Part shown: piece after piece, positions 1-5,303 of the stretch
Numbering within the stretch: position 1 is the stretch's first letter
Layout: each line of letters opens with the position of its first letter
Assembly (NCBI RefSeq): GCF_903643065.1
Contig: NZ_CAHJWX010000161.1
Location: 1 to 5,680 of the forward strand
Direction of reading: 5' to 3'
Origin: Sphingomonas bacterium
Lineage (GTDB): Bacteria; Pseudomonadota; Alphaproteobacteria; Sphingomonadales; Sphingomonadaceae
DNA length: 5,680 nt
Program-made: the position numbers and the translations under genes
Notes under the pieces: model-generated
The model's input: only the letters and a program-made list of their open reading frames with translations
Database searches by the model: none
Told to the model about the DNA's origin: nothing

Positions 1-352
1 GCGCCGGCGCCAGTTCGGTGGCGGCGAGCTTGAGCGTGGTGCCGGCATAGGACAGCCGCACCGGGCGCGGATGATGGCCCATGCGCGTCGCGGCGATCCG
101 CGCGATCTGCGCGGTCAGGTCCGGCCGGATCGCCAGGATCGCGCCGCTCGCCGGATCGACGAACCGTACCGCGTCCGCCAGCGCGCCCGATTTGAGCCGC
201 GTCGCCAGCGCGTCCGCGCCTTCGGCGAGCGGCGGATCGGCGCGCTCATAGCCATAGGACGCCGCGACCCCGAGCACGCGCGCCTCCAGCGCGGCGGCGG
301 CGTCGGCGTGCGGCGGCAGGCGATCGTGGAAGCCGGCGGGAAGAAGGGTCAT
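1..352 (-). CDS. hisZ: ATP phosphoribosyltransferase regulatory subunit HisZ, N-terminal part (runs off left edge)
   Basis: HisZ is a catalytically inactive paralogue of histidyl-tRNA synthetase. It forms a complex with short-form HisG and confers activity and histidine feedback on the first step of histidine synthesis in the cytoplasm. The visible 117 residues start MTLLPAGFHDRLPP, a typical opening for alphaproteobacterial HisZ. Residues 76-90 (RPDLTAQIARIAATR) and 97-104 (RPVRLSYAG, from 96) match the class II synthetase motif 2 region of the HisRS/HisZ fold. HisRS itself lacks this short opening, and the serA neighbourhood also favours HisZ. The ATG at 352-350 is the only good start, but no Shine-Dalgarno sequence precedes it: the upstream bases are a C-rich CCTCCTCCC. 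The gene lies 75 bases after the serA stop on the same strand, so co-transcription is likely. Roughly the last two thirds of the protein are outside the window. Confidence 0.88.
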   Translation of the reverse strand, partial: MTLLPAGFHDRLPPHADAAAALEARVLGVAASYGYERADPPLAEGADALATRLKSGALADAVRFVDPASGAILAIRPDLTAQIARIAATRMGHHPRPVRLSYAGTTLKLAATELAPA

Positions 353-359
353 GGGAGGA

Positions 360-421
360 GGCAATAGGCAATAGGCAACAGGCAGTGAAGGCGCTTTGCC
401 CATTGCCCATTGCCTATTGCC
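360..421 (-). repeat. Heptad-repeat hairpin between serA and hisZ
   Basis: On the plus strand, tandem copies of a 7-base unit (GGCAATA, with variants) at 360-383 face their inverted copies at 398-421 across a 14-base loop. The DNA arms match at 21 of 24 positions. The three differences are A/C, A/C and C/A on the plus strand, so in RNA from the minus strand, the direction of serA and hisZ, all three become G-U pairs. That RNA could form a 24-bp stem without an unpaired base. The stem starts 6 bases after the serA stop and ends 7 bases before the hisZ ATG. No T-run follows it, so a classical intrinsic terminator is unlikely. An mRNA stability or processing element, or a damper on hisZ translation, is possible but inferred. 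Confidence 0.8.
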
Positions 422-427
422 TCTGAC

Positions 428-2005
428 TCAAAACCGCAGCCCCATCGCCGTCCTCACCCCCGGCAGCGCCTTGACCCGGGCGAGCAGGTCCGCCGGCACC
501 GCCTCGTCGACGCTGAGCAGCAGCACCGCCTCGCCCCCCGCCGCGCGGCGGCCGAGATGGAAGGTGCCGATATTGACCCCCGCCTCGCCCAGCAGCGTGC
601 CGAGCCGCCCGATGAAGCCGGGTGCGTCCTCGTTGACGACGTACAGCATCGGGCCGGCGAGGTCCGCCTCCACCTTGATCCCGAACAGCTCGACCAGGCG
701 CGGCGCGGTGTCGGCGAACAGCGTGCCCGCGACCGAGCGGTCGCCCGCCTCGGTCGAGACGGTGACGCGCAGCAGCGTGTGGTAATCGCCCTCGCGCTCG
801 GTCCGCACCTCGCGCACCGTCAAGCCGCGGTCGCGCGCGAGGACGGGGGCGTTGACCATGTTCACCGTCGCGGTCTGCGTGCGCAGATAGCCGGCGAGCA
901 CGGCGGCGGTGATCGGCTTGGCGTTGAGCGTCGCCGCCGCGCCTTCCGTCTCCACCGCGACGCCGCGCACCGCGCCGGTGGTAAGCTGGCCGACCAGCCC
1001 GCCCAGCCGGTCGGCGAGCGCCATATAGGGCTTGAGCTTAGGCGCTTCCTCCGCCGACAGCGACGGCATGTTGAGCGCGTTGGTGACGCCGCCCGCGACG
1101 AGGAAGTCGGCCATCTGCTCGGCGACCTGGATCGCGACGTTGACCTGCGCTTCCGTCGTCGACGCGCCCAGATGCGGGGTGGAGACGAAACCGGGTGTGC
1201 CGAACAGCGGCGAGGCGGTGGCGGGCTCGGCGACGAACACGTCGAGCGCGGCGCCGGCGATGTGGCCCGAGTCCAGCCCCGCCTTGAGCGCCGCCTCGTC
1301 GATCAGCCCGCCGCGCGCGCAGTTGATGATCCGCACGCCCCTCTTGGTCCTGGCGAGCGCGTCGGCCGACAGGATGCCGCGCGTCTGATCGGTGAGCGGC
1401 GTGTGCAGCGTGATGAAGTCCGCGCGCGCGAGCAGCTGGTCGAGCTCGACCTTCTCCACCCCGATCTCCACCGCGCGCTCGGGCGTCAGGAACGGGTCGA
1501 ACGCGATCACCTTCATCCGCAGGCCGCGCGCGCGATCGGCGACGATCGAGCCGATATTGCCCGCGCCGATCAGCCCCAGCGTCTTGGCGGTCAGCTCGAC
1601 GCCCATGAACCGGTTCTTCTCCCACTTGCCGGCCTGCGTCGACGCGTCCGCCTCCGGCAGCTGGCGGGCGAGCGCGAACATCAGCGCGATCGCATGCTCG
1701 GCGGTGGTGATCGAATTGCCGAACGGCGTGTTCATCACCACCACGCCGCGCTGCGACGCGGCCGCGATGTCGACATTGTCGACGCCGATGCCGGCGCGGC
1801 CGACCACCTTGAGGTTCGTCGCGGCATCGAGGATCGCGGCCGTCACCTTGGTCGAGGAACGGATGGCGAGGCCGTCATAGTCGCCGATGATCCCGGCCAG
1901 CGCATCGGGCTTGAGGCCGGTGATCTCGTCCACCTCGACCCCGCGTTCGCGAAAGGTGCGCGCGGCCTGGGGGTCCATCTTGTCGGCAATCAGTACCTTG
2001 GGCAT
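428..2005 (-). CDS. serA: D-3-phosphoglycerate dehydrogenase SerA (long form, ASB and ACT domains)
   Basis: SerA is the NAD-dependent cytosolic enzyme that oxidises 3-phosphoglycerate to 3-phosphohydroxypyruvate, the first step of serine synthesis. The 525-residue protein has the length and domain order of the long form known from Mycobacterium tuberculosis. These are a split catalytic domain (about 1-97 and 286-315), a Rossmann NAD domain with GAGNIG at 147-152, an intervening ASB-type domain (about 320-445) and a C-terminal ACT domain (about 453-525). The catalytic Arg-Glu-His set is visible as R231 (CARGG), E260 (VAEP) and H278 (PHLGAST). ACT residues N458, D460 and N478 keep the spacing of the serine-binding site in characterised SerA proteins, so serine feedback is plausible. 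The start is supported by GAGG at 2017-2014, 8 bases upstream. It follows serC after a 102-base gap filled by a palindromic repeat. Confidence 0.97.
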   Translation of the reverse strand: MPKVLIADKMDPQAARTFRERGVEVDEITGLKPDALAGIIGDYDGLAIRSSTKVTAAILDAATNLKVVGRAGIGVDNVDIAAASQRGVVVMNTPFGNSITTAEHAIALMFALARQLPEADASTQAGKWEKNRFMGVELTAKTLGLIGAGNIGSIVADRARGLRMKVIAFDPFLTPERAVEIGVEKVELDQLLARADFITLHTPLTDQTRGILSADALARTKRGVRIINCARGGLIDEAALKAGLDSGHIAGAALDVFVAEPATASPLFGTPGFVSTPHLGASTTEAQVNVAIQVAEQMADFLVAGGVTNALNMPSLSAEEAPKLKPYMALADRLGGLVGQLTTGAVRGVAVETEGAAATLNAKPITAAVLAGYLRTQTATVNMVNAPVLARDRGLTVREVRTEREGDYHTLLRVTVSTEAGDRSVAGTLFADTAPRLVELFGIKVEADLAGPMLYVVNEDAPGFIGRLGTLLGEAGVNIGTFHLGRRAAGGEAVLLLSVDEAVPADLLARVKALPGVRTAMGLRF

Positions 2006-2013
2006 GTTCTGTA

Positions 2014-2017
2014 CCTC
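2014..2017 (-). promoter_or_regulatory. serA ribosome binding site
   Basis: GAGG on the minus strand lies 8 bases before the serA ATG. It sits immediately downstream of the REP-like doublet at 2018-2106, so the repeat stops just short of the translation signal. Confidence 0.7.
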
Positions 2018-2106
2018 GTCATCCCCGCGCAGGCGGGGACCCAGCTCCGGTCGGCTGGGCTAGGTTGGACGGTCGGGAGATGCGTCCCCGCTTGCGCGGG
2101 GATGAC
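2018..2106. repeat. REP-like palindromic doublet between serC and serA
   Basis: Two 23-base arms, GTCATCCCCGCGCAGGCGGG plus GAC at 2018-2040 and its inverted copy at 2084-2106, differ at one base and enclose a 43-base centre. Each arm is itself a small palindrome (CCCCGC, four bases, GCGGGG), so the unit can form two separate hairpins or one long one. The centre contains a further short stem, CCAGC (2041-2045) with GCTGG (2054-2058). The element fills almost the whole gap, from one base after the serC stop codon to the serA Shine-Dalgarno. Dispersed intergenic repeats with GTCATCCC-type ends are common in alphaproteobacterial genomes. It may shield the 3' end of serC mRNA or tune serA expression, which is inferred. 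Confidence 0.8.
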
Positions 2107-2107
2107 C

Positions 2108-3256
2108 TTACTGGGCGCTCGCCACCGCATGGGCCCAGTCGAGCCAGGGCCCGAGCGCCTCGATATCGGCGGTATCGACCGTAGCGCCGCACCAGATACG
2201 CAGCCCCGGCGGCGCGTCGCGATAGCCGGCGATGTCGAACGCGGCCTCTTCCCGCTCCAGCAGCGCGGCCATGCGCTTGATTAGCGCCTCGTCCGCGCCG
2301 GCGACGGTCAGGCAGACGCTGGTCGTCGAGCGCGACGCCGGGTCGGCGGCGAGGTGGCCGAGCCAGTCGCGCGCGGCGACGATCGCGTCCAGCGCGGCGG
2401 CGTTGGCGTCGGAGCGCGCGCGCAATCCCTGAGGCCCGATCCCGCGCGCCCATTCGAGGCACCAGATCGCGTCCTCCACCGCCAGCATCGACGGCGTGTT
2501 GATCGTCTCGCCCGCGAACACGCCCTCCGCCAGCTTACCTTTCGCCACGAGCCGGAAGACCTTGGGCAGCGGCCAAGCGGGGGTGTAGGTCTCCAGCCGC
2601 TCCACCGCGCGCGGGCCCAGGATCAGCACGCCATGCGCGCCCTCGCCACCCAGCACCTTCTGCCAGGAAAAGGTGGCGACATCGATCTTCGCCCAGTCGA
2701 GGTCATAGGCGAACACGGCGCTGGTCGCGTCGGCGAAGCTCAGCCCCTCGCGATCCGCCGCGATCCACTCGGCATCCGGCACGCGCACGCCCGAGGTGGT
2801 GCCGTTCCAGGTGAACAGCACGTCGTGGCTCCAGTCCACCGCGTGGAGATCAGGCAAGGCGCCATAGTCGGCGCGCACCACCGTGGGCTCGATGCGGAGT
2901 TGCTTCACCGCGTCGGTCACCCAGCCCTCGCCGAAGCTCTCCCAGGCGAGCGCGGTGACGGGCCGCGCGCCCAGCATCGTCCACATCGCCATTTCGAACG
3001 CGCCGGTGTCCGATCCCGGCACGATGCCGATCCGGTGGGTGTCGGGTAGCTGGAGCAGCTCACGCATTAGCTCGATGCAGTGGGCGAGGCGCACCTTGCC
3101 TAACTTGGACCGATGCGATCGACCGAGCGAGGCGGTGGCGAGCCGGTCGGCGGACCAGCCGGGCGGCTTGGCGCAGGGGCCGGAGGAGAAGAACGGCCGC
3201 ACGGGCTTTACGTGCGGCTTGGCCGCGCCCACCGGGCGCGCGAGGGTGTCCGTCAA
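2108..3256 (-). CDS. serC: Phosphoserine aminotransferase SerC, TTG start
   Basis: SerC is a PLP-dependent cytosolic aminotransferase that turns 3-phosphohydroxypyruvate and glutamate into O-phosphoserine and 2-oxoglutarate. It is the second step of serine synthesis and also serves pyridoxal phosphate synthesis where that route exists. From the TTG at 3256-3254 the protein is 382 residues, matching the alphaproteobacterial/Methanosarcina-type family (TIGR01365 group). The N-terminal FFSSGPCAKPPGW is the family opening. The PLP lysine is K200 in FSWQKVLGGEGAHG. TWNGTTSGV and the ETINTPSML segment are further family landmarks. An in-frame ATG at 3310 would add 18 residues before the conserved MTDTLARP-like start. 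It has no ribosome binding site, while AAGGAGA lies 6 bases before the TTG, so TTG is preferred. It leads the serC-serA-hisZ cluster. serB is not in the window. Confidence 0.95.
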   Translation of the reverse strand: MTDTLARPVGAAKPHVKPVRPFFSSGPCAKPPGWSADRLATASLGRSHRSKLGKVRLAHCIELMRELLQLPDTHRIGIVPGSDTGAFEMAMWTMLGARPVTALAWESFGEGWVTDAVKQLRIEPTVVRADYGALPDLHAVDWSHDVLFTWNGTTSGVRVPDAEWIAADREGLSFADATSAVFAYDLDWAKIDVATFSWQKVLGGEGAHGVLILGPRAVERLETYTPAWPLPKVFRLVAKGKLAEGVFAGETINTPSMLAVEDAIWCLEWARGIGPQGLRARSDANAAALDAIVAARDWLGHLAADPASRSTTSVCLTVAGADEALIKRMAALLEREEAAFDIAGYRDAPPGLRIWCGATVDTADIEALGPWLDWAHAVASAQ

Positions 3257-3262
3257 TGCAAC

Positions 3263-3269
3263 TCTCCTT
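3263..3269 (-). promoter_or_regulatory. serC Shine-Dalgarno that fixes the TTG start
   Basis: AAGGAGA on the minus strand, 6 bases before TTG at 3256, is the best ribosome binding site in the window. It lies in two overlapping, mutually exclusive 5-bp inverted repeats: TGCAA/TTGCA (3272-3268 with 3261-3257) would place most of it in a loop, while CTCTC/GAGAG (3277-3273 with 3266-3262) would bury part of it in a stem. A translational switch is possible, but the stems are short. Confidence 0.75.
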
Positions 3270-3313
3270 GCAGAGAGCACGCGCGGCGTTGGGACCGCGT
3301 GGCCCGTCAACGG

Positions 3314-3342
3314 CGTTAGGGAAGGGCGGCGATGCGCGCAAG
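3314..3342 (-). promoter_or_regulatory. Candidate serC promoter
   Basis: On the minus strand CTTGCG (3342-3337) is followed after 17 bases by CTAACG (3319-3314), a fair but not strong match to sigma-70-type elements of alphaproteobacteria. Transcription would start near 3307, downstream of the alternative ATG at 3310 and about 50 bases before the TTG start. The call rests on spacing and weak consensus only. Confidence 0.25.
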
Positions 3343-3347
3343 CGCTT

Positions 3348-3392
3348 CGTCATGCCGGGCTCGTCCCTGATCGGTGCGGGGCTGGCATGACG
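3348..3392. repeat. REP-like palindrome in the divergent serC/LOG promoter region
   Basis: CGTCATGCC at 3348-3356 is perfectly inverted as GGCATGACG at 3384-3392 around a 27-base centre that pairs only in patches. The GTCAT ends resemble those of the doublet at 2018-2106, but the arms differ (ATGCC rather than ATCCCC), so it looks like a related but different class. It lies upstream of both divergent promoter candidates. It could be an inert dispersed repeat or an operator. Confidence 0.6.
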
Positions 3393-3399
3393 CAGGATG

Positions 3400-3428
3400 T
3401 TGCACCCCCGCGGCCACGCGACTAATTC
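3400..3428 (+). promoter_or_regulatory. Candidate promoter of the LOG-family gene
   Basis: TTGCAC (3400-3405), 17 bases, then TAATTC (3423-3428). With a usual 6-7 base distance, transcription would start at or next to the ATG at 3435. No Shine-Dalgarno is visible, so the mRNA could be leaderless. The hexamers are poor matches, so this is a suggestion. Confidence 0.25.
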
Positions 3429-3434
3429 GCCGCG

Positions 3435-4325
3435 ATGACAGAAACCCGCGTTCCGTCCCGCGTCTTCCCACGCGCCAAGCAGGACGCCGAGAGCGCGCGG
3501 GCGGCGATCTCGACGCCGCAGACCGAGCATCCCGCCTACAAGCTCGCGTTCCAGGACCTCGACTTCCTGTTGCGCGAGGACCTGCGCCCCGTGCGGTTCC
3601 AGCTGGAGCTGCTCAAGGCGCAGCTGGTGCTGGACGAAGCGAAGATCGCGTCGACCTTCGTCTTCTATGGTTCGGCGCGCATCCCCGCGCCCGACAAAGC
3701 GCAGGCGATGCTGGACCTCGCCGCCGATCCCGAACACCGCCGCATCGCCGAGCGGCTGGTGGCGAAGAGCCGGTGGTACGAGGTCGCGCGCGAGCTGGCG
3801 CGGCTCGCCAGCCGGCTGCCGCGCGACGAGGGGGGACGGCGGCACTTCGTGGTCTGCTCAGGGGGCGGCCCGTCGATCATGGAGGCAGCGAACCGGGGCG
3901 CGGCGGACGTCGGCGCGGAGTCGGTGGGGCTCAACATCGTGCTGCCGCACGAACAGGCGCCCAACCCGTACGTCACGCCATCCTTGTCGCTCCAGTTCCA
4001 CTATTTCGCGCTGCGCAAGATGCATTTCCTGCTCCACGCGCGCGCGCTGGCAGCGTTTCCGGGCGGGTTCGGGACGTTCGACGAGCTGTTCGAGCTGCTG
4101 ACGCTGATCCAGACGGGCAAGATCCAGCCGATGCCTGTCCTGCTGTTCGGCCGCGACTTCTGGGAGCGGGTGGTGAACTTCCCCGCGCTGGTGGAGGAGG
4201 GCGTGATCTCCGAGCGCGACCTGTCGATCTTCACCTATGTGGAGACGGCGGAGGAGGCGTGGGAAAAGGTACGCTTGTTCTACGACGAGCGCGCCAAGGC
4301 GGAGCCGGCGCCGCCGGCTCCGTAG
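3435..4325 (+). CDS. LOG-family (TIGR00730) Rossmann-fold protein, nucleotide phosphoribohydrolase-like
   Basis: The 296-residue protein belongs to the LOG/lysine-decarboxylase-like family. Characterised members cleave nucleoside 5'-monophosphates to the base and ribose 5-phosphate; some activate cytokinins, others act in nucleotide salvage, so the substrate here is unknown. VFYGSARIP (76-84) opens the Rossmann domain, GGGPSIMEAANRGA (143-156) is the nucleotide loop, FALRKMHF (191-198) carries the paired R194/K195, and PGGFGTFDE (209-217) is the signature with E217 at the catalytic position. The loop has Ser where many members have Gly (GGGPGIMEA), probably harmless. A charged N-terminal extension of about 70 residues makes it longer than plant-type LOG. 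An in-frame TAA 12 bases upstream excludes an earlier start, and no ribosome binding site is seen. It is divergent from serC. The old label lysine decarboxylase should not be used. Confidence 0.93.
   Translation: MTETRVPSRVFPRAKQDAESARAAISTPQTEHPAYKLAFQDLDFLLREDLRPVRFQLELLKAQLVLDEAKIASTFVFYGSARIPAPDKAQAMLDLAADPEHRRIAERLVAKSRWYEVARELARLASRLPRDEGGRRHFVVCSGGGPSIMEAANRGAADVGAESVGLNIVLPHEQAPNPYVTPSLSLQFHYFALRKMHFLLHARALAAFPGGFGTFDELFELLTLIQTGKIQPMPVLLFGRDFWERVVNFPALVEEGVISERDLSIFTYVETAEEAWEKVRLFYDERAKAEPAPPAP
4301..4321 (+). terminator. Perfect hairpin at the end of the LOG-family gene
   Basis: GGAGCCGGC (4301-4309) and GCCGGCTCC (4313-4321) form a perfect 9-bp stem with a 3-base loop, lying over the last codons (Glu-Pro-Ala-Pro-Pro-Ala-Pro) up to the stop. 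There is no T-run after it, so efficient factor-independent termination is doubtful. It may protect the mRNA 3' end or simply reflect the GC-rich coding. A second imperfect stem, AGCGGAG (4350-4356) with CTCCGCT (4380-4386), followed by TTCC, lies shortly after and may be the actual terminator. Confidence 0.4.
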
Positions 4326-4454
4326 CCGCATCACTGGAGTACGATTGATAGCGGAGTTGGCCAAGGCCCGCCGGCGTCGCTCCGCTTTCCGGGGCTGATG
4401 GCGGTTTGCGTTAGAGAGGCGAACCGATCACATGCCGGCAGGCTGCTCAGCGCG
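4326..4454. other. Non-coding gap between the LOG gene and the decayed island
   Basis: About 130 bases between two convergent genes. I see no convincing reading frame, tRNA or attachment site here. The only structure is the inverted pair AGCGGAG (4350-4356) and CTCCGCT (4380-4386), with the palindrome TTGGCCAA inside it. Confidence 0.5.
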
Positions 4455-4779
4455 TCAGTAAAACAGCTTGGGCAGATTGGTCAGGATCGCGACGATCATA
4501 CCGATCAGGCTGCCGAGGATGAGGATTGTGCGCTGCGTTCGGGTCGCAGCTCGATCCACCGCCGTGTCGGTATCGTTCTTTGTATCGACCATGGTCGGCA
4601 AATGATTAAGTCGTTCCTTGATGCCCGCGACGTCGGTCGTGAGCGGGACTAGCCTGGAAAGCTAGATTTGTACGGCCTGCATTCGCGCTTCGAGTTTTGC
4701 CAGCCTAGCTTCCACACCGGTTGGTGGCCCACCGTCCCCGATACTTTGTTGCAACGCTTTCCGCTTCCGGCGTGATCAC
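4455..4779 (-). pseudogene. Broken small coiled-coil protein with C-terminal membrane anchor
   Basis: The minus-strand frame reads GDGGPPTGVEARLAKLEARM, then AVQI, a TAG stop (4664-4662), then LSRLVPLTTDVAGIKERLNH and on to RTILILGSLIGMIVAILTNL and a TGA at 4457-4455. Both sides of the TAG continue one protein: a Gly/Pro-rich start, a heptad-like coiled coil, then one hydrophobic helix near the C-terminus. The best start is GTG at 4779, overlapping the upstream gene's stop as GTGA, with AAGGG 5 bases before it. It leads in another frame, and one extra base in the G-run at 4739-4736 would join the frames. The architecture resembles XhlA-like and other small phage anchor proteins, but I cannot name the family. 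A 45-residue product from ATG 4592 could still be made (MVDTKNDTDT..., anchor at 22-40). A frameshift plus a stop point to decay. Confidence 0.62.
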
Positions 4780-5093
4780 GAAATCCCTTTTCGACTAGCC
4801 AGACGTGAGAGGGGCCCGGTAGGGGGGAGGACAAAGAGCGCAAGCCCAGCTAATAATGGTCTCAAAACTACAGCCCATATCAAAGGCTCTGTCGCGGACA
4901 GACCGTGCGACAACCCATCCGTCACGAATAGCTCAATCAAAAGTGATGTTGCAATTAAGGCAGCGATACAGGCGGCCACGCGCGAATAAAATAAGCGGCC
5001 CAGTGCGACAACGATCACACTGCCGTATAGAATTTCTATGAAAAGCTCATCTCGATTCTGATGTGGACCCGAAACAAACATGCATAGGCCCAT
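4776..5093 (-). CDS. Small hydrophobic protein with three predicted membrane segments
   Basis: The 105-residue product is not one I recognise. Hydrophobic stretches lie at about 17-34 (LFIEILYGSVIVVALGRL), 38-57 (VAACIAALIATSLLIELF) and 70-91 (PLIWAVVLRPLLAGLALFVL), with a basic C-terminal tail (RLASRKGIS). This suggests a small inner-membrane protein. Two starts are possible: the ATG at 5093, where AAGGA directly touches the codon, or the ATG at 5081 with AAGGA 12 bases away; neither spacing is ideal. The stop overlaps the GTG of the following coiled-coil gene (GTGA), a sign of translational coupling. Base composition is clearly less GC-rich than serA or serC, consistent with acquired DNA. 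Holin-like size and topology fit a lysis cassette, but that function is inference. It may be a fragment or inactive. Confidence 0.55.
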   Translation of the reverse strand: MGLCMFVSGPHQNRDELFIEILYGSVIVVALGRLFYSRVAACIAALIATSLLIELFVTDGLSHGLSATEPLIWAVVLRPLLAGLALFVLPPTGPLSRLASRKGIS

Positions 5094-5233
5094 TCCTTAA
5101 ATTAAATTAAAAAGTCCCCAGCCGATAAGGGGAATGAAAAAACAACGTCTAAAGTGATCTTTCTTAACGACATTTAGCACCTGACGGAACCATGTTGCTA
5201 AATAAAAAACTTATTTCCATAGCTGCTAATTGC
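5094..5233. other. AT-rich non-coding stretch with small inverted repeats
   Basis: About 140 bases with A and T runs and no convincing gene. On the minus strand TCCCC, nine bases, GGGGA, then CTTTTT (5132-5107 region) looks like a weak intrinsic terminator or attenuator ahead of the small membrane-protein gene. ATTTAGCA (5172-5179) and TGCTAAAT (5196-5203) form a perfect 8-bp inverted repeat with a 16-base gap, and ATAGCTG (5219-5225) with CAGCTAT (5235-5241) another of 7 bp. These could be operators or remnants; none can be assigned. Confidence 0.45.
5107..5132 (-). terminator. Weak terminator or attenuator-like hairpin
   Basis: Read on the minus strand: TCCCC, loop TTATCGGCT, GGGGA, one C, then TTTTT. 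The stem is only 5 bp, but a T-run follows directly. It lies 14 bases or so before the 105-codon membrane-protein gene, so it would end transcription coming from the broken gene at 5234-5518 or attenuate the next one. Confidence 0.3.
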
Positions 5234-5303
5234 TCAGCTATCCCAAAAATGCAATAGAGGGAGTGTATTTGACATCGAACCACATAGCGCCTGATTAGCA
5301 GCT
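5221..5303. repeat. Ten-base inverted repeat across the end of the broken gene
   Basis: AGCTGCTAAT (5221-5230) is perfectly inverted as ATTAGCAGCT (5294-5303), 63 bases apart. The stretch between encodes the odd, AT-rich tail of the gene at 5234-5518. It could mark ends of a tiny inserted element or a rearrangement junction, or be chance. Confidence 0.3.

Noticed and set aside
360..421. CRISPR array or tandem-repeat locus
   Set aside because: The units are 7 bases, adjacent and inverted about a centre, with no spacers; this is a hairpin element.
410..2284. Very long plus-strand open frame over serA
   Set aside because: It is antisense to serA and serC, is dominated by Arg, Asp and His-rich low-complexity protein typical of GC-rich shadow frames, and part of it is the translated palindromic repeat (VIPAQAGTQ...PACAGMT).
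3257..3310. Eighteen-residue N-terminal extension of serC from ATG 3310
   Set aside because: It has no ribosome binding site, lies at or upstream of the likely transcript start, and the family-like N-terminus begins at the TTG with AAGGAGA before it.
3374..4348. Plus-strand frame overlapping the LOG-family gene
   Set aside because: Arg/Gly-rich shadow frame with no motifs; the LOG frame carries all the family signatures.
4398..4652. Plus-strand 84-codon frame
   Set aside because: It has no ribosome binding site or recognisable motif and lies opposite the coiled-coil/membrane-anchor remnant, which has clear protein-like features.
4649..4843. Minus-strand 64-codon frame
   Set aside because: It overlaps the end of the membrane protein and the start of the coiled-coil gene in a third frame, and its sequence is not protein-like.
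4856..5041. Plus-strand 61-codon frame
   Set aside because: It is antisense to the hydrophobic 105-codon gene, with no ribosome binding site.
5134..5157. Seven-codon plus-strand frame MKKQRLK after AAGGGGA
   Set aside because: The ribosome binding site-like match is part of the weak hairpin on the other strand, and seven codons with no downstream gene give no support for a real peptide.
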